Of a DNA stretch of 62,453 nt, positions 9,167 to 19,054 are shown piece after piece. The stretch comes from Pseudobdellovibrionaceae bacterium (GTDB taxonomy: Bacteria > Bdellovibrionota > Bdellovibrionia > Bdellovibrionales > Bdellovibrionaceae): contig JAEUWH010000040.1 in assembly GCA_016785955.1 (NCBI GenBank), positions 1-62,453 on the forward strand, read 5' to 3'. Position 1 is the stretch's first letter. The number at the start of each line of letters is the position of its first letter. The notes under the pieces were generated by a model, which made no database searches, was not told the DNA's origin, and was given only the letters and a program-made list of their open reading frames with translations. A program made the translations under genes and the position numbers.

Positions 9167-10855
9167 ATGTCTTCTGATGTGCAAAATTTATTACAAAAGT
9201 CGACTGGACTGTCCGCAGAACAACTGCGCACCCTTTGGAATAACTCTTCGATGATTCACAGTGAAAGCATCGGCGAAATTCTTTCAAAAAAAACCTTTCA
9301 AAATGCCGAAGAACTTGTTTCCGAGCTGTGTAAGGAACTAGGTGTCGATTTCATGAAAGACGTTCCTTACAATGATATCTCTGCAGATCTAGTTCGAGAA
9401 ATTCCCATTAACTATGCGAAACAAAACTCTATTCTCCCCTTTAAGGAAGAACCCGAGCATGTCACCGTCCTAGTTTCCAATCCATTGAATGTAAAAGCGT
9501 TGGACGACCTGCGGGTTTTATTCGGTAAACGCGTTAAACCGGTGGTTACTTTAAACGGCAAACTTATCGATGCGATCAATCGTGTATACGAAAAATCCAC
9601 CGCTAACCTTTCGGGATTAGACGAAATCGACGGCGAAGAGGTGGATCTAGAAGACGGCATTGTGGATTTATTGGAAGCTGGCGAAGACGATGCCCCAGTC
9701 ATTAAACTCGTAAATTCGCTACTGTTCCGTGCCGTCAAGGAAAAGGCCTCAGACATACACATTGAGCCCTATGAAAAAGACATGGTCGTACGTTTTCGTA
9801 TCGACGGTATTTTGTTCGATATTTTCAAACCACCCAAAAAATTACAAAATGCGATCTCCTCAAGGATCAAAGTTATGGCGAATTTGAATATCGCCGAGAA
9901 GCGCCTACCGCAAGATGGTCGCATTCCTCTTAAAGTCGGCGGCAAAGATATTGATATTCGTCTTTCTACCGTGCCCACGTCTCATGGCGAGCGGCTGGTG
10001 ATGCGTCTTCAAGATAGATCGAATGTTATTCTGGAATTAGAACAACTGGGTTTCTCAGAACAATCCCTTGTTAAAATTGATGACTTACTTGCAAGAACCT
10101 ACGGAATCATGCTCGTGACCGGGCCCACAGGTTCCGGTAAATCGACGACTCTCTATGCCTGCTTGTCTCGTTTAAATTCTACGGATGTTAATATCCTGAC
10201 CGTCGAAGACCCCGTCGAGCAAAGGATTCATGGCATTGGCCAGGTTCAAGTGAACGCCAAAATTGGCTTAACATTCGCCGCCGGCTTAAGATCATTTCTT
10301 CGTCAAGATCCCGATATTATAATGATCGGAGAGATTCGGGATCTTGAGACCAGTGAACTTGCCATCAACTCGTCACTGACGGGTCACTTGGTGTTATCAA
10401 CCCTACATACCAACGACGCGGCTGGTGCGTTTCCGCGTTTGATTGATATCGGTGCCGAGCCCTTCCTGATCGCCACCTCCATCTTGGGAGTTATTTCTCA
10501 ACGACTGGTGCGGGTCCTTTGCCCTCACTGCAAAGCCCCACACGATCCCTCTGACTTTGAATTAAACACGCTCGGAATCACTCGCCAGCAAGCCATGATG
10601 GGCCAAATATGCAAAGCCATGGGTTGCAACCAATGCAATCAAAAAGGCTACGTAGGTCGAACACTGATTCAAGAACTTTTACCCGTGACGGACGACATAC
10701 GATCGCTGATCATGCAAAAACGCGATGGCAACACCATTAAAAAACAAGCAGTGGCCAATGGCATGGTGACGTTTCGCGAGCATGGTATGCAAAAAGTTTT
10801 ATCCGGCATTACGACCATTGAAGAATTATTAAGTAATACACAATTGGATATTTAA
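9167..10855 (+). CDS. gspE: Type II secretion ATPase GspE
   Basis: GspE powers pseudopilus assembly. An N-terminal GspE/PilB domain covers about residues 1-150. The ATPase domain has Walker A GPTGSGKST near 319, an Asp box, Walker B (DPDIIMIGEIRD) and a His box (HLVLSTLHTNDAA). A tetracysteine zinc element follows: CPHC near 452 and CNQC near 486. At 562 residues it is of usual length. It starts 1 bp after gspD with GGAG inside the gspD end. No gspF or pseudopilin genes follow, so the remaining machine must be encoded elsewhere. Confidence 0.95.
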   Translation: MSSDVQNLLQKSTGLSAEQLRTLWNNSSMIHSESIGEILSKKTFQNAEELVSELCKELGVDFMKDVPYNDISADLVREIPINYAKQNSILPFKEEPEHVTVLVSNPLNVKALDDLRVLFGKRVKPVVTLNGKLIDAINRVYEKSTANLSGLDEIDGEEVDLEDGIVDLLEAGEDDAPVIKLVNSLLFRAVKEKASDIHIEPYEKDMVVRFRIDGILFDIFKPPKKLQNAISSRIKVMANLNIAEKRLPQDGRIPLKVGGKDIDIRLSTVPTSHGERLVMRLQDRSNVILELEQLGFSEQSLVKIDDLLARTYGIMLVTGPTGSGKSTTLYACLSRLNSTDVNILTVEDPVEQRIHGIGQVQVNAKIGLTFAAGLRSFLRQDPDIIMIGEIRDLETSELAINSSLTGHLVLSTLHTNDAAGAFPRLIDIGAEPFLIATSILGVISQRLVRVLCPHCKAPHDPSDFELNTLGITRQQAMMGQICKAMGCNQCNQKGYVGRTLIQELLPVTDDIRSLIMQKRDGNTIKKQAVANGMVTFREHGMQKVLSGITTIEELLSNTQLDI

Positions 10856-10857
10856 TT

Positions 10858-11364
10858 ATGAAAAAACGTCTCGTCATTTTCACTTCAATTTTTTTAATTG
10901 CTTGGCTAACCTCGTGTAAACCGGCCGACACCCAACAAACCGGCACGGTCTCGTCCGTGAACACCGATTCATTGGCCAAGATGTCAGGCAGTGCATGTCT
11001 AAACGATGAACAGCTTGTCGAGGTCGACTATGGCAGCGCCAACCCTGTCCATCAGACAATCACAACCTACAAAGCCTTTGGCTTTTTAAAAGGCACTGGT
11101 CTGTGTGCTTTAAGCGAAGACTATAATCGCGATGGACTAGGTCGCGATAAATTTTCACTCATTCTATACGATAATTGCCTACCCAATGGAAGCCTGTGGT
11201 TACTTAAAACGTTCAGCACTCAAAATAACAAACTATATGCCGATTTTTATGAGTTTGGCAGCGGCTCCGACAAAGTGACTCGATTAAAAGCAGATCATGA
11301 TGTTCGCCTGCGCGATCTTATGCGCACACTCGGAATGCGTTTTTACAAATGCGTTTCTATTTAG
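10858..11364 (+). CDS. Lipoprotein of unknown function
   Basis: A 168-residue protein with a lipoprotein signal (MKKRLVIFTSIFLIAWLTSC, lipid-accepting Cys at 20). A mature part with three or four further cysteines and no recognised domain follows. It begins 2 bp after the gspE stop, so it belongs to the gsp operon and could be a secretion accessory protein; that is inferred from position only. Its stop overlaps the stop of the convergent rel gene by 4 bp. Confidence 0.75.
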   Translation: MKKRLVIFTSIFLIAWLTSCKPADTQQTGTVSSVNTDSLAKMSGSACLNDEQLVEVDYGSANPVHQTITTYKAFGFLKGTGLCALSEDYNRDGLGRDKFSLILYDNCLPNGSLWLLKTFSTQNNKLYADFYEFGSGSDKVTRLKADHDVRLRDLMRTLGMRFYKCVSI

Positions 11365-13577
11365 TAAGAAACGCGTTCAACTGATAAAATACCTTTAATC
11401 TTTTGCATTTCAAAAATAGTTTGATTTAAATGCGACGAATCTTTCACCGAGATATCAAATAAACAAATGGCTTTCTTGTCTTTGGTCGTTCGAATATTGG
11501 CCGATTGGATATTAATTCCCAAAGCCGAAAATGACTCAGTCATCGTTTTCAACAAACCAGGAATATCCAAACACGTGATTTTCATCTTCACCACCCGTTC
11601 CATTCCATCGATGGCGTGTTTCACGTTCCAACTCACATCCACTTTACGCAGCTGATCCAACTCAAAAACTTTTTTACAATCACTGCGGTGAATAGCCACG
11701 CCTCGCCCCCGAGAAATAAAACCGATAATGGGGTCCCCAGGAATGGGCGAACAACATTTTGCAAAATGCACCAACATGTCATCCATACCCTCGACTGAAA
11801 TCAAAGATTTAGTACGCTTAAGCTTCTGTGATGCGCCTTTAAGGACCTTTTCCATAAAAGACGATTCTTCTTGCTTTGGCTCTAAATTTTGCGCTTTTGG
11901 AACCAACCGATCCACCAAATGACGTGGTTCTAATTTGCCATAGCCGACTTTAATATAAAGTTCATCCAGACCATGCACCCCACCGTCTTTCATAAACTTT
12001 TCAAAGTCCTCACCCTTAAGATAGCGAACCGCCGCTAGTCCAAATTTGCGAAATTCTTTTTCGATTAACTCTTTTCCCAACAACCAGCTTCGCTTACGCT
12101 GTTCCTCTTTTACAAACACGCGAATTTTTGATTGAGCTTTACTGGTAATACAAAACTTCAACCAGTCCTTCGAAGGCGTTTGCGTTTTTGAGGTGATGAT
12201 TTCGACCGTATCCCCGTTCTTCAACTTATGTTTAAGCGGCACCATTTTACCATTGATACGTGCCCCTGCGCACTGGTTACCTAGATCCGTATGAATCGCA
12301 TACGCAAAGTCAATAGGAGTTGCTCCATCGGGCAACTCCTTAACATCACCATTCGGAGTGAACACGTATATCTCGGTCTCAAACATTTCCGTTTTAACAG
12401 TATCTAAAAACTCTTCAGGATTTCGAACTGTTTGGTGCCATGCCACTAGGTCACGCATCCAATTAGATTGACCGACAGACTCGTCCGAAATTTTACCACG
12501 TTCTTTATACTTCCAATGGGCCGCGATCCCACGCTCGGCAATCAAATGCATTTCTTCGGTGCGAATTTGGATTTCAATGCGATCTCCACCGGGGCCCAGA
12601 ACGGTCGTGTGCAAGGAACGATAATTGTTTGTTTTAGGCATAGCGATGAAATCTTTGAATCGTCCAGGCACAGGTTTCCACAACGCATGAATGTGCCCCA
12701 GGACTTCGTAACACTCAGGAATAGACGCTACAATGATTCGAAATGCCAGCACATCATAAACTTGTTCATATTCTATACTACGTTGTTGCATTTTGCGATA
12801 GATGGACCACAAGTGCTTTGAGCGACCATAGACATGATATTTTACAGACGTTTTTTCTAAAGATTTTCCCACCAGCTTTTTGACGTCGTCAATAAAACGA
12901 TCCGTCTCGGCCTCTGTCTTTTTGATTTTTTGGCTGAGCTGATAGTACATATCGGGGCGATAATAACGAAAACACAAGTCTTCAAGTTCAATCTTAAGTT
13001 CGTTAATACCCATGCGCCCAGCCAATGGACAGTAGATCTCAAGAGTCTCGAGAGCAATACGTGCTTGCTTTTCATAAGGCATGTGATTCAACGTGCGCAT
13101 ATTATGCAAACGATCTGCAAGCTTGACCAGTACGACACGAATATCTTTTCCCATCGCCACGATCATTTTACGAACGTTTTCACCTTGCTTTTCAACCGAG
13201 TTCTTAAATTTCATCTGCGAAATTTTCGTAACCCCATCCACCAACGCCGCGACAGTCTCGCCAAATTCACGACGGATATCTTCGAGTGTAACAGATGTAT
13301 CTTCAACGGTGTCATGCAGAATACCCGTCATAATGGAATCAATATCTAAACGTAAATCAGCCAAAATACCGGCCACTGACAAGGGATGAAAAATATAGGG
13401 CTCACCGCTGCGACGAAACTGCCCTTCATGAGCTTTTTCTGAAAAGTAATAGGCTTTTTTGACAATTTGAACGTCGGCGTGCGGATGATAATTTGTAATT
13501 TTTTTACAAAGATCATCGATCGTTTTAATAGGAACATTTCTAGTCGCATCCTCTGCGACAAATGCGATTTCAGCCAT
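11361..13577 (-). CDS. Bifunctional (p)ppGpp synthetase/hydrolase (Rel/SpoT type)
   Basis: This stringent-response enzyme makes and degrades (p)ppGpp. The domains in order are: HD hydrolase (HEGQFRRSGEPYIFHPLSVA, then ILHDTVEDT with the intact HD pair and ED motif, about residues 50-110); synthetase (YGRSKHLWSIYRKMQ, then TTVLGPGGDRIEIQIRT); TGS (VFTPNGDVKELPDGATPIDF, about 400-460); a Cys-His region (HFAKCCSPIPGDPI); and a C-terminal ACT domain. Both active sites look complete. It is the last gene of the mutL-miaA-yicC-gmk-rpoZ run, and the rpoZ neighbourhood is classical for SpoT. Confidence 0.93.
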   Translation of the reverse strand: MAEIAFVAEDATRNVPIKTIDDLCKKITNYHPHADVQIVKKAYYFSEKAHEGQFRRSGEPYIFHPLSVAGILADLRLDIDSIMTGILHDTVEDTSVTLEDIRREFGETVAALVDGVTKISQMKFKNSVEKQGENVRKMIVAMGKDIRVVLVKLADRLHNMRTLNHMPYEKQARIALETLEIYCPLAGRMGINELKIELEDLCFRYYRPDMYYQLSQKIKKTEAETDRFIDDVKKLVGKSLEKTSVKYHVYGRSKHLWSIYRKMQQRSIEYEQVYDVLAFRIIVASIPECYEVLGHIHALWKPVPGRFKDFIAMPKTNNYRSLHTTVLGPGGDRIEIQIRTEEMHLIAERGIAAHWKYKERGKISDESVGQSNWMRDLVAWHQTVRNPEEFLDTVKTEMFETEIYVFTPNGDVKELPDGATPIDFAYAIHTDLGNQCAGARINGKMVPLKHKLKNGDTVEIITSKTQTPSKDWLKFCITSKAQSKIRVFVKEEQRKRSWLLGKELIEKEFRKFGLAAVRYLKGEDFEKFMKDGGVHGLDELYIKVGYGKLEPRHLVDRLVPKAQNLEPKQEESSFMEKVLKGASQKLKRTKSLISVEGMDDMLVHFAKCCSPIPGDPIIGFISRGRGVAIHRSDCKKVFELDQLRKVDVSWNVKHAIDGMERVVKMKITCLDIPGLLKTMTESFSALGINIQSANIRTTKDKKAICLFDISVKDSSHLNQTIFEMQKIKGILSVERVSY

Positions 13578-13658
13578 ATCTTTTATCTTCGGAAGAACTG
13601 ACTGTAACTGAACTTAAAGACGTGAATTTAAACAACCAACTCTTATGTTACTTGATTT

Positions 13659-13898
13659 TTAACGATTTAAATCGCCCTCGATATCTTTAATACACGTTGC
13701 GTTATCAAGGTGACTTTCGTAGCCCACATTACCAGCGGCTACCTCACGAAGAGACGCAACAATGTATTTATTGCTCTTTAAAGCAACAGTTGCCTCTGAA
13801 CCCTTCAATAGCTGCTTTGCTCGCTTAGAAACCATAAGGACTAAAGCAAATCGATTTGGAACCTTTTCTAAGCAATCTTCTACTGTTACACGAGCCAT
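13659..13898 (-). CDS. rpoZ: RNA polymerase omega subunit
   Basis: The omega subunit aids assembly of the beta-prime subunit and the ppGpp response. The 79-residue sequence has the family start [21 protein letters not shown] and the helix [11 protein letters not shown], with [16 protein letters not shown] corresponding to the usual K-P-x-V-x-A-L-x-E-I-x-x-G block. GGAGG sits just upstream of 13898. Its place between gmk and rel matches many proteobacterial genomes. Confidence 0.93.
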   Translation of the reverse strand: MARVTVEDCLEKVPNRFALVLMVSKRAKQLLKGSEATVALKSNKYIVASLREVAAGNVGYESHLDNATCIKDIEGDLNR

Positions 13899-13927
13899 TC
13901 ATTTCCTCCGAAACGTTATATCTAACT

Positions 13928-14485
13928 TTAGGCAAGGAGTTTATCAACGATTTTTTTAAACTCCGCATACGATAACTCAAATTGATCGTTCACAATACGA
14001 TAGTCAAACCCCGGCGCCTCTTTCATTTCCTTTTTTGCCGTTTCCATTCGGATCTCTATATCAGCGGGAATTCTACCATCACGCTTTACAATTCGCGTTC
14101 TCAATTCCTCAATCGACGGTGGTAAAATAAAAATACTTCGACTTTGAGGGTATAGCTCTTTAAACGTCTTGGCGCCTTGGATATCAACATCCATAATCAC
14201 ACAACGTCCCTGCTTCCAAGCATCCTCAATCTGCACACGAGAGGTACCATACAAATGATTGTGTACGCGCGCAGACTCAACGAAAAAATTTTCAGATTTT
14301 TTTTGATTAAATTCATCCTCAGATACGAAAAAATAAGGAACCCCTTGGGATTCTCCTTTCCTCATCGCCCGTGTTGTATAGGTAATAGTGTCGAATAACA
14401 CCGGCGTTTCGGCACAGACTTTTTCAATGAAGCTACTTTTTCCCGCCCCGCTGGGTGCGGCTAGAATAATAAGATTTGTTTTCAT
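13928..14485 (-). CDS. gmk: Guanylate kinase
   Basis: It phosphorylates GMP to GDP. The P-loop is APSGAGKSSF (residues 9-18). The GMP-binding part reads TYTTRAMRKGESQGVPYFFVSEDEF, and the lid and base regions follow. The 185 residues are slightly short of E. coli Gmk (207) but complete. The ATG at 14485 overlaps the yicC stop as ATGA, so the genes are translationally coupled. Confidence 0.95.
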   Translation of the reverse strand: MKTNLIILAAPSGAGKSSFIEKVCAETPVLFDTITYTTRAMRKGESQGVPYFFVSEDEFNQKKSENFFVESARVHNHLYGTSRVQIEDAWKQGRCVIMDVDIQGAKTFKELYPQSRSIFILPPSIEELRTRIVKRDGRIPADIEIRMETAKKEMKEAPGFDYRIVNDQFELSYAEFKKIVDKLLA

Positions 14486-15360
14486 TCAATATTCTGCGCC
14501 TGTTCCTTAAGTTTTTCGATCAACGACTTAGACTCAACTACATATTGTGTGATTTTCGAGCTTTGAGACTTTGATCCTATAGTATTAATTTCTCTCAGTA
14601 ACTCCTGAGTGTAAAAATCTATTTTCTTTCCATTAGAACTTTTAGACAAAAGAAGGTTACGATAGTTACGAAGATGTTCTTCTAACCGTTGAATCTCCTC
14701 AGCAATATCTGTTTTCTCTGTCCAGAAAAAAAGCTCTTGCTGAAACTTAGCATCGTCAATTTCACCGGCCAAACCCTTATTTCTAATTTTTTCTTTCAAT
14801 CGCTGAGATACATCCTGATTATGCATCTCCTTTAACTTCTTAATCTCGTCCACCTGCCGACTCAATTGCATCAGCAGATTTAGAAATTCTTTTTTCAACG
14901 ACTGCCCCTCGCGAATCCTTTCACTGAGACATTTTTTCACTGACTCACTTAACAACGATATCAACTCACCACGTTCAGACTTAGAAATCTCAACATCTTC
15001 TCTGACACGCAAGATCGGCGCCGAGGTAATAATTTGGCTTAAATGAATTTCACTTTGCAGTTTTAGTTTTTTACTTAACGCCGTCAATTCCTTATGAATT
15101 TTTTCGGCCAAGTTGAAGTTGATTTCAACCCCTGTCGACTCGCTATGATTCTTTACTTTGCGACTACAAAAAACGTCCACAGTCCCACGAGCAAAATTTT
15201 CAGATAAAACCTTCCGCATGTCTGACTCAATAGTTACATACTCTTTAGGCATATGAAATCTAAGCTCTAAAAACCGTCCATTTACAGATTTAATATTGAT
15301 TTCAATTTGAAAATTCTTTAGTTCACGCTTGGCAGAGCCATAGCCAGTCATACTCTTCAT
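14482..15360 (-). CDS. YicC/YloC-family endoribonuclease
   Basis: The 292-residue sequence begins MKSMTGYGSAKRELKNFQIE and continues SVNGRFLE, the hallmark YicC N-terminus. The C-terminus (FYTQELLREINTIGSKSQ) matches the DUF1732 part. YicC proteins are endoribonucleases connected to RNA turnover and stationary-phase physiology. It sits between miaA (7 bp upstream) and gmk (4-bp overlap), a conserved gmk partnership. Confidence 0.93.
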   Translation of the reverse strand: MKSMTGYGSAKRELKNFQIEINIKSVNGRFLELRFHMPKEYVTIESDMRKVLSENFARGTVDVFCSRKVKNHSESTGVEINFNLAEKIHKELTALSKKLKLQSEIHLSQIITSAPILRVREDVEISKSERGELISLLSESVKKCLSERIREGQSLKKEFLNLLMQLSRQVDEIKKLKEMHNQDVSQRLKEKIRNKGLAGEIDDAKFQQELFFWTEKTDIAEEIQRLEEHLRNYRNLLLSKSSNGKKIDFYTQELLREINTIGSKSQSSKITQYVVESKSLIEKLKEQAQNIE

Positions 15361-15367
15361 ATATGAA

Positions 15368-16318
15368 TTATGGCTTTGAACCTATAAAACTGTCAACCAC
15401 ACTTGCAGCGTGATCGCTTCGATGCAGCCAGTGAATCTGCTTGTCTCGCTGGAACCAAGTTTTCTGTTTTTTAATCAATTTCATCGTATTTTGCGAAATT
15501 TCGTCAGCTAAACCAGACTCACTGACCTTTTCACCAGCCGCTATCCGTCGCACAAAAGCCACGGTCTCTTTGTACCCGACACTACTTAACGGATCCCAAT
15601 CTTGCATTCCACGCCCAAGCATACCCCTGACCTCTTCAACAAGTCCCGCCTGCAGCATTTTGAGAGTTCGCTTTGCCACTATATCAAGCAAAATATCCTT
15701 TTCTTCCCGAATACCAATTTTAAGCAATGCATAGGGAAACGGACGCTGAGCTTTGCTAAACTCGTATTGAATTTGCGTCATGCTCTTATTCTCCGAACGC
15801 ATCAATTGATAAGCGCGCTCAATACGGTACGAATCATTTCTAGAGATCTTCTTCGCATAACCAGGATCGTGACTCTGAATCCAGTCGAATAAATACTCAA
15901 AGCCTTTCTCCAACACTAATCGACCAGCCTCGGTCTTCACCTGATCTGAAATATGACGAACGGGATACATTCCTTTTTCAATCGCTTGAAAATAAAACCC
16001 TGTTCCACCGACAACAAACACGTTTCTTTCCGCAATGCTCTCGAGAAGGGAAAAGAATAGTCTTTCATATTGCCCCGCCGTAACTGTCTCTGGAAAATCA
16101 ATCAGATCGTATAAATAATGCGGCACCAAAGCCCGCTCTTCGGCGGACGGCTTATTGCTGCCAATGTTCACATGTGTATATATTTGCACACTATCACAAT
16201 TGACAACACACGCATCTGTCAGACGCCCCGCCTGTGTCATCGCCCACTGCGATTTCCCTGTCGCCGTAGCACCCTGAACAAATATGACTCTCTTTTCAGA
16301 ACTAGTTAATTCGGCCAA
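15368..16318 (-). CDS. miaA: tRNA dimethylallyltransferase MiaA
   Basis: It adds a dimethylallyl group to A37 of tRNAs reading U-starting codons; the Leu(CAA) tRNA in this window, with A36-A37, would be a substrate class. The P-loop is GATATGKSQ. The DSVQIYTHVNIGSNKPS segment and VGGTGFYFQAIEKGM follow, and the C-terminus has the usual KKQKTWFQRD. The start is not ATG. TTG at 16318 is preferred because purine-rich GAGAGAGA precedes it; TTG at 16330 is in frame but has no SD. Either way the start lies inside the mutL 3' end. Confidence 0.92.
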   Translation of the reverse strand: MAELTSSEKRVIFVQGATATGKSQWAMTQAGRLTDACVVNCDSVQIYTHVNIGSNKPSAEERALVPHYLYDLIDFPETVTAGQYERLFFSLLESIAERNVFVVGGTGFYFQAIEKGMYPVRHISDQVKTEAGRLVLEKGFEYLFDWIQSHDPGYAKKISRNDSYRIERAYQLMRSENKSMTQIQYEFSKAQRPFPYALLKIGIREEKDILLDIVAKRTLKMLQAGLVEEVRGMLGRGMQDWDPLSSVGYKETVAFVRRIAAGEKVSESGLADEISQNTMKLIKKQKTWFQRDKQIHWLHRSDHAASVVDSFIGSKP

Positions 16319-18134
16319 ATTCTCTCTCAAGATACTTAAATGAAAATTCTAAATTCACAGGACGACCATGAGGACAAAAACTGGAAAGAGGATACTCATC
16401 CATATCACGTAATAATTTTTCCATTTCTGAATGACTCAGACTTTGTCCGGCCCGAATAGCCGAATGACACGCCAACGTCGCAACAAAATCTTTAATCCTG
16501 TTCTCAAAAACATAGCTGGTCGAAACCGACTCCGCTTCATTAATAAACTGATGAAGTAATTTTAAAACTGCATTTTCTTTGATTTCTATCGGCATACCTA
16601 AAATACAAATAGCCGCCGGCCCCGTCTGCTCCCATTGAATTCCAATTTTATCTAGTTGTTCTTGATGACGAAGCAACACTTCTACCTGTTCAACTTCCAA
16701 GTCTAAAGAAATGGGAATCAACATTTTTTGGACAGCCACACTGCCCATTTTATATTGATTCAAAAGACGTTCGAACAACACCCGCTCATGAGCCGCATGC
16801 TGATCTACCAAAACCATTTTATCTGCCCCTTGGCAGATAATGTAAGTCAAATCAACTTGCCCTACAACTTGACACTGCTGCCAATAAGCCCCTGACACGG
16901 GCGTTGAAATACGCTCCGAACTCTCATCAGATAGCACCCCATCAGAAGAATCACGCTTCAAAATAAAACTATCGGTATTTACTCCAGTTTCAACCGAACG
17001 CCCGACAAATAATGGCGCCGATGGAAATACTTTTTTCTGAAACTGCGCTGAAAAAAGCTGAGGATCTTTAAACGTACTCTGCGTTAAAGACTCTAAATTA
17101 TGCTCTGAACGAAAATCCGACGACGGCGCTATGGACGGCGAAACAGTCGCCTCTTTCCATGGCCCCGAAGACAGAGCTCGCTCTATGGTACTATAAACAA
17201 GTCGGAAAATTTTTTGCGAATCAGTGAACTTCACCTGCGATTTTGCAGGATGAATATTGATATCCACAAAATCTTTTGGACATGAAACATTCAACACAAC
17301 ACGAGGGTACTCTCCATGCATAAGCAAATTCTTAAATGCTTCCATGATTGCACTCTGAATCATCTTATCCTGAACCCAACGCCCCTGGGCAAATATCCAA
17401 ATGGATTTACTGTTCTTTTCTACATCATAAGGACTCATGAACACAGCTTCAACTTTAAATCCATCCGCTTCTTTCTCGGCCACAAAAACACGTTCATCAC
17501 CAAACAGCCATTGTGTGCGCTCTTTAAGCGTTCGGGCTCCTGGTATTTGAAAGGCTAATTTTTGACTATCAAAAACTTTAAATTCAACGGTGTAGTTAAT
17601 CAATGCAAGCGCTTTAATCACCTGCTTAATCAAACTATGCTCATAACTGGATGACTTTAAAAATTTTATTCGCACCGGAGTATTTTCAAACAATTGAGAT
17701 ACTCGAATCAACGTACCCACAGGAAGCTGAGTCTTTGTTACATCCGATTTGTGGCCAAACTTAGAGTGGATTTTATGAGCTTCATCGACGCCCACTGGTC
17801 GCGAAATAAGCTCAAAATCAGAAACAGCAGAGATCGAGGCCAGCGCTTCACCACGAAACCCATAGCTCGAAAGATTCCAGATATCTTCGTATTCACTTAT
17901 TTTGGATGTACTATGACGATCTAGTGCCATTACCAATTGATCAGCCGAAATCCCCTGCCCATTATCCTGAACAACGATATCTCGACCACCATTTTCAAAA
18001 CGGACTTCAATTTTTGTTGCACCCGCATCGACCGAATTCTCGATGAGTTCTTTTACCAAGTGTGCCGGCCGCTCGACCACTTCGCCCGCAGCGATTTGAT
18101 CAATAACTTGTTTATTAAGATAACTGATAGACAT
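16302..18134 (-). CDS. mutL: DNA mismatch repair protein MutL
   Basis: MutL couples MutS recognition to strand processing. The GHKL ATPase shows ENSVDAGATKIEV (catalytic Glu and Asn), DNGQGI, and SYGFRGEALASISAV near residue 90. A middle transducer domain and a C-terminal dimerisation domain follow (QVDLTYIICQGADKMVLVDQHAAHERV). The latter lacks an obvious DQHAxxE(x)4E endonuclease motif: only DQHAAHERVLFE is seen, so nicking ability is uncertain. At 610 residues the length is normal. It is the first gene of the run ending with rel. Confidence 0.94.
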   Translation of the reverse strand: MSISYLNKQVIDQIAAGEVVERPAHLVKELIENSVDAGATKIEVRFENGGRDIVVQDNGQGISADQLVMALDRHSTSKISEYEDIWNLSSYGFRGEALASISAVSDFELISRPVGVDEAHKIHSKFGHKSDVTKTQLPVGTLIRVSQLFENTPVRIKFLKSSSYEHSLIKQVIKALALINYTVEFKVFDSQKLAFQIPGARTLKERTQWLFGDERVFVAEKEADGFKVEAVFMSPYDVEKNSKSIWIFAQGRWVQDKMIQSAIMEAFKNLLMHGEYPRVVLNVSCPKDFVDINIHPAKSQVKFTDSQKIFRLVYSTIERALSSGPWKEATVSPSIAPSSDFRSEHNLESLTQSTFKDPQLFSAQFQKKVFPSAPLFVGRSVETGVNTDSFILKRDSSDGVLSDESSERISTPVSGAYWQQCQVVGQVDLTYIICQGADKMVLVDQHAAHERVLFERLLNQYKMGSVAVQKMLIPISLDLEVEQVEVLLRHQEQLDKIGIQWEQTGPAAICILGMPIEIKENAVLKLLHQFINEAESVSTSYVFENRIKDFVATLACHSAIRAGQSLSHSEMEKLLRDMDEYPLSSFCPHGRPVNLEFSFKYLEREFGRIN

Positions 18135-18157
18135 AAGTTTTCATAGCAACGAAAATA

Positions 18158-19054
18158 CTAAAACTCAAACAATGTTGATAAATTCATACTCGCATACTGC
18201 TTGGACTCGATATAATATTTAATATCAGATCTAAACGAAATGATCCCTATGCGTAAACCAACGCCTAGCCGAAATAGAACGCCAAGAGTCATATCATCTA
18301 GGACATAAGACTGATTTCCAAACCCCGCAGCACTTTTCATACTCACTTCATAGTGCGAGTACCTCATCATAGGACCAAAACCATAGCTGGCCATGAAATT
18401 ATGAGACACAGGAACAATCGTATCAAACGTAAAATGAGTATTCAGCACCCCACCCGTTGCTGACACACGAGTGATATCTTCATAATACTTCGGCGCCCCC
18501 GAATGCATCATGATTGTGAAGTCCGTCGACATTTCACCAGAAAATATCGTGTTCATACCCACCACACGGTAGCCAATAAACCCCAGATTCGCTCCACGAG
18601 TCTTTGCCATCGTATCTTCGACGTAATTTTGAGCTTCGTATATCAACCCTTGAAATCGCGAAAAAACAATATTCTTAGTGCTTTCTTTTTTTTTAGACTT
18701 CTTCTCGTCTATCGTATCTTGATTGTCAAAACTCCCACTGTTTTTTTTCTTGTTCGCTGCCACTGGAATTGGGGCATTCAACAAACGCACTTCCGAAGAT
18801 GATATATAACCTATTTTACCCGCTCCAACCAAGATACGATGAAATCCAATACCAAACTGTTGCTTGGACACCTGCACGTCCGATCCTGGCTTTAAATTAG
18901 CAATCACGGGGGCATCAAAATCGGGGGCAGCATACACATATGGAAACTCACCAATAATTTGCACACCTATATTTTGAGCAGATGAGACCGGAGAATAAAG
19001 AAACACGAAAACACTGACAATCCACGAGAGCACTAAGACCATCGAATTTGCCAT
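18158..19054 (-). CDS. Secreted SH3-like protein with outer-membrane-type C-terminus
   Basis: A 298-residue protein with signal peptide (about 1-27, ending SSAQ) and a bacterial SH3-like domain at about 30-90 (VYAAPDFDAPVIANLKPGSDVQVSK). A Lys/Ser-rich linker follows, then a 150-residue region of alternating strands ending LSTLFEF, suggesting a small beta-barrel or periplasmic beta-sandwich. SH3b domains often bind peptidoglycan. It overlaps the end of the glycosyltransferase gene by 22 bp, so it is probably co-transcribed. A later ATG at 19042 is an alternative start. Confidence 0.65.
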   Translation of the reverse strand: MANSMVLVLSWIVSVFVFLYSPVSSAQNIGVQIIGEFPYVYAAPDFDAPVIANLKPGSDVQVSKQQFGIGFHRILVGAGKIGYISSSEVRLLNAPIPVAANKKKNSGSFDNQDTIDEKKSKKKESTKNIVFSRFQGLIYEAQNYVEDTMAKTRGANLGFIGYRVVGMNTIFSGEMSTDFTIMMHSGAPKYYEDITRVSATGGVLNTHFTFDTIVPVSHNFMASYGFGPMMRYSHYEVSMKSAAGFGNQSYVLDDMTLGVLFRLGVGLRIGIISFRSDIKYYIESKQYASMNLSTLFEF

